Positions 1 to 6,968 of a DNA stretch of 64,000 nt are shown one piece after another (position 1 is the first letter of the stretch; every line of letters starts with the position of its first letter). This stretch comes from Azonexus sp. (GTDB taxonomy: Bacteria > Pseudomonadota > Gammaproteobacteria > Burkholderiales > Rhodocyclaceae). The stretch covers positions 248,001-312,000 of the forward strand of contig JAUYSK010000027.1 in the NCBI GenBank assembly GCA_030696345.1. Reading direction: 5' to 3'. Position numbers and translations under genes: made by a program. The notes beneath the pieces are model-generated. The model ran no database searches. It saw nothing but the letters and a program-made list of their open reading frames with translations, and had not been told where the DNA came from.

Positions 1-69
1 GCGCGTCGGATCAGCCAGCAAGGCAAAGTAACGCGCCACCTGCTCGAATACCTGAATGGTCTCGTCCAT
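1..69 (-). CDS. ArsR/SmtB-family transcriptional regulator, N-terminal fragment (cut by window edge)
   Basis: Reading the minus strand from an ATG at 69 gives 23 residues beginning MDETIQVFEQ and ending LLADPTR before the window ends. The LADPTR stretch is the hallmark of the first helices of ArsR-type winged-helix repressors. The gene is divergent from the cytochrome/FccB pair that starts at 260, so it probably controls that pair. ArsR proteins next to sulfide-oxidation genes often sense persulfide (SqrR/BigR/SoxR type), but the Cys positions lie outside the window. Too short for a subgroup call. Confidence 0.7.
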   Translation of the reverse strand, partial: MDETIQVFEQVARYFALLADPTR

Positions 70-259
70 ACTGTCTTTTGATCTGAATTAAGATTCAATG
101 TATAACTACCTGCTTATATAGTCAACAACTTATATTGTTGCATTGCAGCATGCAATTTGTCCAAAAGGTCTATAACCTTGGCACTAGGCCGCAATGCTCA
201 AAATTCCAAAAATTTTCCGGCTACATAGCAAATCAACATCAATCAGAGGAGATGTATCG
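70..259. promoter_or_regulatory. Divergent regulatory region with two inverted repeats
   Basis: AT-rich intergenic region between the ArsR-type gene and the cytochrome gene. It carries CAACAA (123-128) paired with TTGTTG (135-140), followed at once by ATTGCA (142-147) paired with TGCAAT (151-156). ArsR repressors bind short AT-rich dyads in such places, so these are candidate operators. A TATATT at 131-136 could serve as a -10 box but no convincing -35 was found. The ribosome binding site AGAGGAGA lies at 245-252 for the start at 260. Confidence 0.45.
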
Positions 260-565
260 ATGAAACTGCAATCCACCCTCGCAGCCTTTTGCCTGCTCGC
301 TGCCGCCGGCGTTGCGCATGCTGCCGACCCGAACCTCGGGCGCAACCTGGCTGCCACTTGCGCCAACTGTCACGGCACCAACGGCAATGCTGTCAAGGGC
401 GCCGGCCTCGACTCCCTGGCCGGAAGCCCGAAAGACAAGACGCTGCAAAAGCTGTCCGAATTCAAGAGCGGTGACAAACCCGCTTCGATCATGCATCAGA
501 TCACCAAAGGCTATACCGACGAGCAGCTTGATCTGATCGCTACCTATTTCGCCGCGCAAAAGTAA
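260..565 (+). CDS. Exported monoheme cytochrome c, FccA-like subunit
   Basis: This 101-residue protein has a Sec signal peptide (MKLQSTLAAFCLLAAAGVAH, cleaved after AHA) and one heme c site CANCH at about residues 35-39. An upstream in-frame ATG at 194 exists, but the start at 260 has an AGAGGAGA ribosome site 7 nt upstream and begins directly with the signal peptide. The next gene, 12 nt downstream, is an FccB-type flavoprotein, so this is probably the cytochrome subunit of flavocytochrome c sulfide dehydrogenase. The size fits the monoheme form known from green sulfur bacteria rather than the larger diheme form of purple sulfur bacteria. Role inferred from the pair; the family of small class I cytochromes is broad. 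Confidence 0.8.
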   Translation: MKLQSTLAAFCLLAAAGVAHAADPNLGRNLAATCANCHGTNGNAVKGAGLDSLAGSPKDKTLQKLSEFKSGDKPASIMHQITKGYTDEQLDLIATYFAAQK

Positions 566-577
566 GGGGAGAACAAC

Positions 578-1855
578 ATGATGCTGATGAAACGACGTGA
601 TTTTCTGAAGGCTGGCGCGGCTGCCGGTGCGATGGCCACCCTGTACGGCTGTGCCGGCGGTGGCAAGGCCAGCGGCCATGTGGTCGTGGTTGGTGGCGGC
701 TACGGCGGCGCCACGATTGCCAAATATCTCCGCATGTGGAGCGAAGGCGGCGTTCAGGTCACCCTGATCGAACGCAATCCGACCTTCATTTCCTGCCCGA
801 TTTCGAATCTGGTCATTGGTGGCACCAAGACCATGGAAGACATCACCGTCAGCTATGACGGCCTGAAGAACAAATGGGGCGTCCGTGTCGTCCAGGACGA
901 CGTGGTTGCGGTCGACGCAGCAAAAAAGACCATTTCCCTCAAGGCTGGCGGCGCGATGAGCTACGACCGGCTGGTGCTGTCACCGGGTATCGATTTCATG
1001 TTCGACCAGATTCCCGGCCTGAACAACGCCGATGCCCAGAGCAAGATCCTGCATGCCTGGAAAGCCGGTGCCCAGACCGTCGCCCTGCGCAAGCAACTGG
1101 AAAGCATGAAGGACGGTGGGGTTTATGCCATTTCCATCCCGAAAGCGCCCTACCGCTGCCCGCCCGGACCTTACGAGCGCGCCTGCCTGGTCGCCAATTA
1201 CTTCAAGCAAAGCAAGCCCAAATCCAAAGTCATCATCCTCGACGCCAATGAAGACGTGATGTCCAAGAAAGGGCTATTCACCAAGGCCTGGACCGATCTC
1301 TACAAGGGCATTATCGAGTACCGCAACAATAGCGAAGTGAAGGATGTCGAAGTCGGCACCAACACCGCCGTACTCGAATTCGACAAGTTCAAGGCCGACG
1401 TACTCAACATCATCCCGCCCCACCGTGCCGGCGACATCGCCGCCAAGTCAGGTATCAAACTGATCAACAACCGCTGGGTGGATATCAATTGGTTGAGCAT
1501 GGAATCGACCAGCACACCGGGCATTCATGTATTGGGCGACGCCATCTTCCCGGCCCCGACCATGCCGAAGTCTGGTCACATGGCCAACCAGCACGGCAAG
1601 TTGGCGGCAGCGGCGATTCTGAACCAGCTCTCCGGCATGGAGCCGAGTCCGACACCGGTTGTCATGAACACCTGTTACAGCTTTGTCGATGCCAAGAACG
1701 TCATCCACGTTTCTTCCATCCACCAGTACGATGCCGCCACCAAGACAGTTCAACCGGTTAAAGGCGCCGGCGGTGTTTCTGCCGCGCGCAACGAACTGGA
1801 AGGCAAGGTTGCGATGGGCTGGGCGAAGAATATCTGGGCCGACATGCTGACCTGA
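578..1855 (+). CDS. fccB: Flavocytochrome c sulfide dehydrogenase flavoprotein subunit (FccB/SoxF-like)
   Basis: 425 residues with a twin-arginine signal (KRRDFLK near residue 5), a hydrophobic stretch ending in YGCAG that resembles a lipobox, and an FAD-binding Rossmann motif VVVVGGGYGG. The sequence CPISNLVIGG around residues 70-80 is typical of FccB, whose Cys pair takes part in sulfide oxidation; a second Cys region is CPPGPYERAC. It should oxidise sulfide in the periplasm and pass electrons to the cytochrome encoded just upstream. AAGGGGA at 564-570 is the ribosome site; ATG at 587 is a possible alternative start. A strong terminator follows. Confidence 0.88.
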   Translation: MMLMKRRDFLKAGAAAGAMATLYGCAGGGKASGHVVVVGGGYGGATIAKYLRMWSEGGVQVTLIERNPTFISCPISNLVIGGTKTMEDITVSYDGLKNKWGVRVVQDDVVAVDAAKKTISLKAGGAMSYDRLVLSPGIDFMFDQIPGLNNADAQSKILHAWKAGAQTVALRKQLESMKDGGVYAISIPKAPYRCPPGPYERACLVANYFKQSKPKSKVIILDANEDVMSKKGLFTKAWTDLYKGIIEYRNNSEVKDVEVGTNTAVLEFDKFKADVLNIIPPHRAGDIAAKSGIKLINNRWVDINWLSMESTSTPGIHVLGDAIFPAPTMPKSGHMANQHGKLAAAAILNQLSGMEPSPTPVVMNTCYSFVDAKNVIHVSSIHQYDAATKTVQPVKGAGGVSAARNELEGKVAMGWAKNIWADMLT

Positions 1856-1875
1856 TTTTTCTTGTTCCTCAAACC

Positions 1876-1899
1876 AAAAGGCCGCGAATGCGGCCTTTT
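1876..1899. terminator. Bidirectional rho-independent terminator after fccB
   Basis: Ten-base-pair perfect stem AAAAGGCCGC / GCGGCCTTTT with a GAAT loop; A and T tracts flank it on the two sides so it can stop transcription of fccB from the left and of the convergent cytochrome gene from the right. Confidence 0.85.
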
Positions 1900-1901
1900 T
1901 C

Positions 1902-1944
1902 ATGGTGAGCACGCCCGGAAGGAAGCACTCCCGGGGTGCAGCAA
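1902..1944 (-). repeat. 43-bp dispersed repeat, copy A
   Basis: Matches copy C (54987-55029) at 34 of 43 positions by hand alignment; the most conserved part is AGGAA....CTC..GGGGTGCAGCAA. The inner part GCACTCCCGGGGTGC can fold into a short hairpin. It ends exactly at the stop codon of the minus-strand cytochrome gene (1945). See also copies at 10078 and 54987. Confidence 0.65.
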
Positions 1945-2562
1945 TCAATCCAGCGTGGCGATGTACTCGGCGACGGCGTTTCTTTCCAGTTCGGTGAGCT
2001 TGGAGGCGACGGTATGCATGACCGCATTGTCGTTGTTCCGCTCACGGGAATTGAATTGCTTCAACTGATCTTCGGTGTAGCGCGGATGTTGCCCGGCCAG
2101 ACGGGGCAATTGTGGCGTACCCAGACCCTTGGTACCATGACAACTGGCGCAGGCCGGCAAGCCGGAGAACTGATTGCCGCGATTGAAGACGTATTTGCCG
2201 ACGGCCATCAACTCGGCATCCTTGACCGGCCGCGCGCTGGCTTTTTTCGACTCGAAGAAGACCCCAAGCGCCTTCATCTCCGCCGACGTCAACTCCTCGG
2301 ACTGTGGCTTCATGGTGTCGCTCTTGCGCTTCCCGGATTTGAATTCGCCCAACTGCTTGGCGACATATTCCCAATGCTGGCCCGCCAGTCGAGGAAAAAT
2401 CGGGCTGGCCGATTCGCCTTCCAGACCATGACAAAGGAAACAGCGACCGGAAACAATTTCTTCGGCCCGCGCCAAATCAACCTTTTCGGCAGCCTGCACT
2501 GGCTGGCTCAAAATCGTCGCCAGCACAGTCATGCCCAACCACAACCCCTGTTTTTTGCTCAC
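1945..2562 (-). CDS. Exported diheme cytochrome c (c4-like)
   Basis: Two class I cytochrome domains in tandem, with heme sites CFLCH and CASCH and the repeated PRLAGQH motif after each, the layout of cytochrome c4. These periplasmic electron carriers usually feed terminal oxidases. An ATG exists at 2598, but a GTG at 2562 with AAGGAGAAGG just upstream gives a protein that starts SKKQGLWLG and has a normal signal peptide ending in VQAAE; this 205-residue form is preferred. It is convergent with fccB and divergent from the metallohydrolase gene, so it probably shares the electron path of this island. Confidence 0.85.
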   Translation of the reverse strand: MSKKQGLWLGMTVLATILSQPVQAAEKVDLARAEEIVSGRCFLCHGLEGESASPIFPRLAGQHWEYVAKQLGEFKSGKRKSDTMKPQSEELTSAEMKALGVFFESKKASARPVKDAELMAVGKYVFNRGNQFSGLPACASCHGTKGLGTPQLPRLAGQHPRYTEDQLKQFNSRERNNDNAVMHTVASKLTELERNAVAEYIATLD

Positions 2563-2686
2563 TTGCCTTCTCCTTGCAATCGTGAATTCTTGGTACATTA
2601 TTAAATAGTAATTCGCTTACACTCACCTTTCAATCTGCACGTTCAGTGCCATAAAGATGGTTCCCCAACAGATTCAGGAGATGCCG

Positions 2687-3697
2687 ATGAACCGACGCCG
2701 TTTTCTACAGAATACCGCCGCTTTTTCGGCGCTGACTGCCGTCGAGTTTACCCCCTGGCAAACAATCAGCGCCATCGCCCGTGAGGTGGAAGATTTTGTG
2801 CGCGGCCCTGCCGTCAAGGACCACCCGCTACAGCAACTCTCGAAGCATGTCTGGATGATTTATTCGCCCGATGGTTTTCCCTCGCCGGAAAATCAGGGAA
2901 TGATGTGCAACATTACCATTGTCGATACGGCGAAAGGCCTGGTTGTCGTCGACTCTGGTGCCTCGGTGCAGATCGGTGAGATGACTATCCGGCAGATCAA
3001 GAAGAAGTTCAAGAAGCCGGTCATCGCCATTATCAATACCCATTATCACGGTGATCACTGGCTGGGCAACCATGCATTTGTCGAAGCCTACGGCAAGGAT
3101 CTGCCACTTTATTCCCACGCCGGCACCATCAAGGAAGTAGAGGGGGTTCAAGGCAATCTGTGGCGTAAGCTGATGGAGCAATGGACCAACCAGGCAACAC
3201 TGGGAACCCAGGTCATCCCCCCCAAACTGCCCCTGGAAGACGGGGCTGAACTGAAATTTGGCGACGTCACCTTGCGGCTTCACCATCACGGGATCGTCCA
3301 CACTCCCTACGACCTCAACGTTGAAGTACTTGAAGACCGCGTCATGCTGATTGGCGATGTCGCCATGGACCGCCGGATCGCGAACATGGACGACGGTTCT
3401 TATGTCGGAACCTTGAAGTCCTACGAAAGGCTGGAAAAAACCGGCAGCAAACTCTGGCTGCCGGGCCACGGAAAGCCCAGTGCCGATGTGCTGCAATGGA
3501 ACCGCGAGCTCTTTCAGGGTATCTACTACACCTGCGAAAAGGCGATCAAGGATGGCCTGGCTCTTGAAGAAGCCAAAGCCCTGGTGCTCAAGGATACTCG
3601 GGTCGCCAGCCGGGCCAAGGACACCAAGGGCTTTGACATCAACATCGGCAAGTATGTCAGCCTCGCCTTCCTTGAGGCCGAAGCGGCCGGTTTCTAA
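2687..3697 (+). CDS. Tat-exported metallo-beta-lactamase-fold hydrolase (SoxH-like)
   Basis: 336 residues with a Tat signal (NRRRFLQ). The zinc motif THYHGDH gives His119, His121, Asp123 and His124; later ligands are in IGDVAMD and PGHGKPS. Such periplasmic MBL proteins occur in sox clusters (SoxH) and in quinoprotein relay systems, and no reaction is established for most of them. ATG at 2687 is chosen because GGAG at 2677-2680 is well spaced and the Tat motif begins at once; ATGs at 2657 and 2681 are alternatives. The downstream genes code for an exported cytochrome and a thioredoxin-fold protein, so these three look like one operon. Confidence 0.8.
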   Translation: MNRRRFLQNTAAFSALTAVEFTPWQTISAIAREVEDFVRGPAVKDHPLQQLSKHVWMIYSPDGFPSPENQGMMCNITIVDTAKGLVVVDSGASVQIGEMTIRQIKKKFKKPVIAIINTHYHGDHWLGNHAFVEAYGKDLPLYSHAGTIKEVEGVQGNLWRKLMEQWTNQATLGTQVIPPKLPLEDGAELKFGDVTLRLHHHGIVHTPYDLNVEVLEDRVMLIGDVAMDRRIANMDDGSYVGTLKSYERLEKTGSKLWLPGHGKPSADVLQWNRELFQGIYYTCEKAIKDGLALEEAKALVLKDTRVASRAKDTKGFDINIGKYVSLAFLEAEAAGF

Positions 3698-3739
3698 GCC
3701 GCTTTCAATCAGCATCAAAGTCAATCACAAGGAGACACC

Positions 3740-4051
3740 ATGCGCCTGCTCACCATTGCCTGCCTCTCGCTGTTCGCTCTTGGGGCTCAAGCCGAAGAAC
3801 CCTGGGGCAAGGTCGATCTGGACGCGGCCAAACCACTGCATGAAAAAGCCTGCCAGAGTTGCCACATTCGGATGTACGGTGGCGATGGCAGCAAGATGTA
3901 CTCCCGCGATGGCCGCATGCTATCGAACAAGCTCGAACTGCTGCAGCGAGTTGCTTCCTGCAATGCCATGGTCAGTTCGGGATGGTTTCCCGAGGAAGAA
4001 GGCAATGTCGCGGCATGGCTGAACAAGCACTACTACCGCTTTGAAAACTGA
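3740..4051 (+). CDS. Exported monoheme cytochrome c
   Basis: 103 residues with signal peptide (cleavage after GAQA) and one heme site CQSCH. The C-terminal half contains a free Cys (RVASCNAM) and the motif SSGWFPEEE with Met before it, which may supply the sixth heme ligand. A ribosome site AAGGAG lies at 3729-3734. The gene is second in the MBL operon and overlaps the next gene by 11 nt, so translation of the two is probably coupled. The small cytochrome is a likely electron acceptor or donor for the neighbouring redox enzymes; no named family recognised. Confidence 0.8.
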   Translation: MRLLTIACLSLFALGAQAEEPWGKVDLDAAKPLHEKACQSCHIRMYGGDGSKMYSRDGRMLSNKLELLQRVASCNAMVSSGWFPEEEGNVAAWLNKHYYRFEN

Positions 4052-4556
4052 GATCAGACACCTTTTCCGCTGCGCGAACAGCGCCTCATTCGCAATCTGG
4101 CTGCTGGCTGGACTGGCACTCGGTGCGCAGCCATCCATCGTGCTTGGCACCGAACTTCCGGCCGCCGTGGATTTGCGCGCCGAAGCCGAGCAGGCAGCAA
4201 AGATCGGTGGCCCGCTGATCATTCTTTACAGCCGCAAGGATTGCAAATACTGCGAAACCGTCAGGCGTGATTACCTGAAACCACTGGAAAGTCACCCGCG
4301 TTTTCGTGACAAAGTCATCGTGCGTCAAGTCAATCAGGATAGCGATGCAGGGCTGAATGACTTTCGCGGTGAAAAAACGACCCAAGCCCGTTTCGCCGGC
4401 AGCGAAAAGATCAAGTTAGTGCCGGTGGTTGCTTTCTACGGACGCGATGGCAAGCGGCTGGCCGATCCGATCGTGGGTGCACGGCTGCCGGATTTCTATC
4501 AGAGCTATCTGGATGATGCGATTGATCAGTCAATCGCCAAACTCAAAGCTCGCTGA
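4041..4556 (+). CDS. Exported thioredoxin-fold protein (SoxW/DsbC-like, CKYC motif)
   Basis: 171 residues with a hydrophobic N-terminal segment followed by a thioredoxin-like fold; the redox motif is CKYC in the context YSRKDCKYCETV, near residue 70. Members of this group keep periplasmic thiols or heme-binding cysteines reduced and SoxW proteins sit in sox clusters. The only start that gives a signal peptide is TTG at 4041, inside the end of the cytochrome gene, with no clear ribosome site, so translational coupling is assumed and the start is uncertain. It ends 6 bp before the convergent EamA gene. Confidence 0.75.
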   Translation: MKTEIRHLFRCANSASFAIWLLAGLALGAQPSIVLGTELPAAVDLRAEAEQAAKIGGPLIILYSRKDCKYCETVRRDYLKPLESHPRFRDKVIVRQVNQDSDAGLNDFRGEKTTQARFAGSEKIKLVPVVAFYGRDGKRLADPIVGARLPDFYQSYLDDAIDQSIAKLKAR

Positions 4557-4562
4557 AAACCA

Positions 4563-5441
4563 TCAGGCCAATCTCGCCTGACGCATTGCCAGGCCTTCAT
4601 TGGCCACCAGTGCAAGCAGTACCAAGCCACCGCCCAGCAGAACGCTGGCCGAAGGCTGTTCTCCTGCACCGAGCCAAGCCCAGGCCACGCCAAATATCAC
4701 CTCAAGCAAGGCAAGCAACGAGATTTCAGGCGCCGGCAGTTCGCGACTCAGGCGCACCATGAGCAGACAAGGAATCGCCAGCTGCACGATGCCAAGCAGC
4801 GCCAGCAACCCCAAATCATGACCGGAAGCCTGCATCGGCCAAGCCAGGGGAAAAGTTGCAAAGGCCGACAACAGGGCGCCGATCAAGACGGCGGGAAGCA
4901 TGTCCTGGGTCTTTGAGACATCTTCATCGACATGCTGCAATACCGTCAGGTTGATCGCACCCGCCAGCGGCACGGCACAAGCGACGAGCGATCCAAGCAG
5001 CGAAGCGCCATCATCGGCTTGGGCGCCAAACATCCAGGCAATCCCCGCCCCGGCGACAAGAATCGCCCCCCAGGTACGCGCCGGCAAGTGATGGCCAAGG
5101 AAAAGTCGAGAGAAAAGCGCTGTCAGCATCGGGCTGATCGCCATCGTGACCAGCACATTGGCCACCGAGGTCAGCGTCAGGGCAAGCATGAAGGCGGTGT
5201 ACATCACGCCCCAACAGACCCCGGAAATCCAGACGGCAGGCCCGGCATGGAATACGCCACGCCACAATGCCGGACCGCGCATGAAACCAAGGACGACAAT
5301 CAGGGCCAACGCATTGAACGCACTGCGCCAGAAGGTGACCTCGAAGCTGCGCGCCGCATCGAGATGGCGGGTAACGACACCGGCCAGACTCCACAACAGC
5401 GTCACCAGCACCATCAGCGCCACCGCCCGGCGATGCGTCAT
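4563..5441 (-). CDS. EamA/DMT-family membrane transporter
   Basis: 292 residues with about ten hydrophobic segments arranged as two EamA repeats, the form of drug/metabolite exporters of the RhaT/YdcZ superfamily. The start is ATG at 5441; an adjacent TTG at 5444 is less likely. It begins 14 nt after the rlmB stop codon, so it may be co-transcribed with the rnr-rlmB group. Substrate cannot be read from sequence. Confidence 0.8.
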   Translation of the reverse strand: MTHRRAVALMVLVTLLWSLAGVVTRHLDAARSFEVTFWRSAFNALALIVVLGFMRGPALWRGVFHAGPAVWISGVCWGVMYTAFMLALTLTSVANVLVTMAISPMLTALFSRLFLGHHLPARTWGAILVAGAGIAWMFGAQADDGASLLGSLVACAVPLAGAINLTVLQHVDEDVSKTQDMLPAVLIGALLSAFATFPLAWPMQASGHDLGLLALLGIVQLAIPCLLMVRLSRELPAPEISLLALLEVIFGVAWAWLGAGEQPSASVLLGGGLVLLALVANEGLAMRQARLA

Positions 5442-5454
5442 CAAGCCATGGCGA

Positions 5455-6186
5455 TCAAGGGCGGCGACGACGTGCCTCGAACAAACAAACGCCGGATGCC
5501 ACCGAGACGTTCAGGCTCTCCACCGTACCGTGCATGGGAATACGCACCAGCTGATCGCAGTTTTCCCGTGTCAGGCGACGCATGCCCTCCCCCTCGGCAC
5601 CCAGCACCCAGGCGGTGGCAACTGGCCAGTCAGCAGCGTAGAGATCACTTTCGGCCTCGCCAGCGGTACCGACGACCCAAATATCCCGGTCCTTGAGTTC
5701 GCGCAAGGTCCGCGCCAGATTGGTCACCATCACGTAGGGCACCGTTTCAGCGGCACCACAGGCAGTTTTGGCGGCTACATCAGTCAAGCCTACCGCCCGA
5801 TCCTTTGGCGCGATAACCGCATGGACACCTGCCGCGTCAGCAACGCGCAGGCAGGCGCCGAGATTGCGCGGGTCGGTGATGCCATCGAGTACAAGCAGAA
5901 AAGCCGGCTCTTCCAGCGTATCCAGCACGTCGTCGAGATGCGCCACCTTGCGTCCACCTTCGAGGCGGGCGATCACGCCCTGGTGCTTTGCCCCCGGCGC
6001 CATGCCGTCAAGTCGCTTGCCATCAGCCGCGACAACTGTCACGCCCTGCAATTCGGCATGTTTGAGCAGATCGCGGACACGCTCATCCTGACGAGTGGCG
6101 TCAACAACGATTTCCTTCACCGCACCAGGATCGTGGCGAAGCTTGGCGGTTACGGCATGGAAACCGTAAATCAGGCGGGAAGACAT
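5455..6186 (-). CDS. rlmB: 23S rRNA (guanosine-2'-O-)-methyltransferase RlmB
   Basis: 243 residues; N-terminal substrate-binding domain starting [11 protein letters not shown], then a SPOUT (TrmH-type) knot with the three signature motifs: [20 protein letters not shown] and [15 protein letters not shown]. RlmB methylates G2251 of 23S rRNA. Length and motifs fit the family. It normally follows rnr; here a hemerythrin gene separates the two. Confidence 0.93.
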   Translation of the reverse strand: MSSRLIYGFHAVTAKLRHDPGAVKEIVVDATRQDERVRDLLKHAELQGVTVVAADGKRLDGMAPGAKHQGVIARLEGGRKVAHLDDVLDTLEEPAFLLVLDGITDPRNLGACLRVADAAGVHAVIAPKDRAVGLTDVAAKTACGAAETVPYVMVTNLARTLRELKDRDIWVVGTAGEAESDLYAADWPVATAWVLGAEGEGMRRLTRENCDQLVRIPMHGTVESLNVSVASGVCLFEARRRRP

Positions 6187-6273
6187 GGCAGCTTTCGAAA
6201 AAGGGAAAGGCGGATTTTACCGCGCCAACGTGGCTGGTCAGAACCTGCCCTCGACGGCGGAGGATCGAATGGC

Positions 6274-6834
6274 TTAACGACTACCCTGACGAAGGATGGA
6301 GTCTTCGCGCTCGATCCAGCGAACCAGCATCACATCATGCAAACCGATGTGATTCACGATCCAGCGCGACAGCAAGGCATCGAGTTCCCTGATCAGGCTG
6401 ACCGTTTTCAATGGGTTCAAGGCCGCGACAATTTCCTGAACCTTGCATGAAATCGCGGCGTGATCTTCCATGTGCGCCTCGCAAACTTCGCGATCAACCA
6501 ATTGCAGCAAGGATTCACGCATGATCGCTTCTTCAGTCTTGAAATGGTCAAGGATGAAAGCGAGAAGATCACCCAACATGGAAATCAGATCGTTCTCGCA
6601 ACGATTGCGCTCGACTTCTTCGCAATTGCTGCAATCGGGTGTGCTGGTGAAATCGTTACAGATTTTGCGCAAGCTCGCGATGCTGGATAGCAACAGGCGA
6701 TGTTCATTGTCGATAGTCTTGTGCCCCGTCACAAGCTCCGCCGGCAGTTCAACACCAGGCAGCCAGTTAACCGGTTGCTCGAAAGCAATTTTCGCAGCCA
6801 CTTCTGTATCCATACCAAAAAGATCATCTGCCAC
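6274..6834 (-). CDS. Hemerythrin-domain protein with a Cys-rich insert
   Basis: 186 residues. The di-iron ligand pattern of bacteriohemerythrin is visible: GHKTIDNEH (His38/His45), DHFKTEE (His97, Glu101), HMEDH and NHIGLHD. Between helices 1 and 2 lies an extra segment with Cys68, Cys71 and Cys79 (PDCSNCEEVERNRC), besides Cys59, which could bind a metal or act as a redox switch. GTG at 6834 is chosen because GGAG sits 8 nt upstream; TTG at 6837 and ATG at 6813 are alternatives. Hemerythrins bind O2 or sense oxygen, NO or iron. Its position between rnr and rlmB is unusual. Confidence 0.83.
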   Translation of the reverse strand: MADDLFGMDTEVAAKIAFEQPVNWLPGVELPAELVTGHKTIDNEHRLLLSSIASLRKICNDFTSTPDCSNCEEVERNRCENDLISMLGDLLAFILDHFKTEEAIMRESLLQLVDREVCEAHMEDHAAISCKVQEIVAALNPLKTVSLIRELDALLSRWIVNHIGLHDVMLVRWIEREDSILRQGSR

Positions 6835-6968
6835 CAAAATCGCTCCAAACCATCGTAAAACCCTAATATTTTATATCAAGACTGCCAATTCGAGACAGAG
6901 ATGCCACTTTTTAGCGCTAATTGGCCGCCTTTGGGCGCAGCCATGCCGCACTCAGGCAAGTGCTGCGG

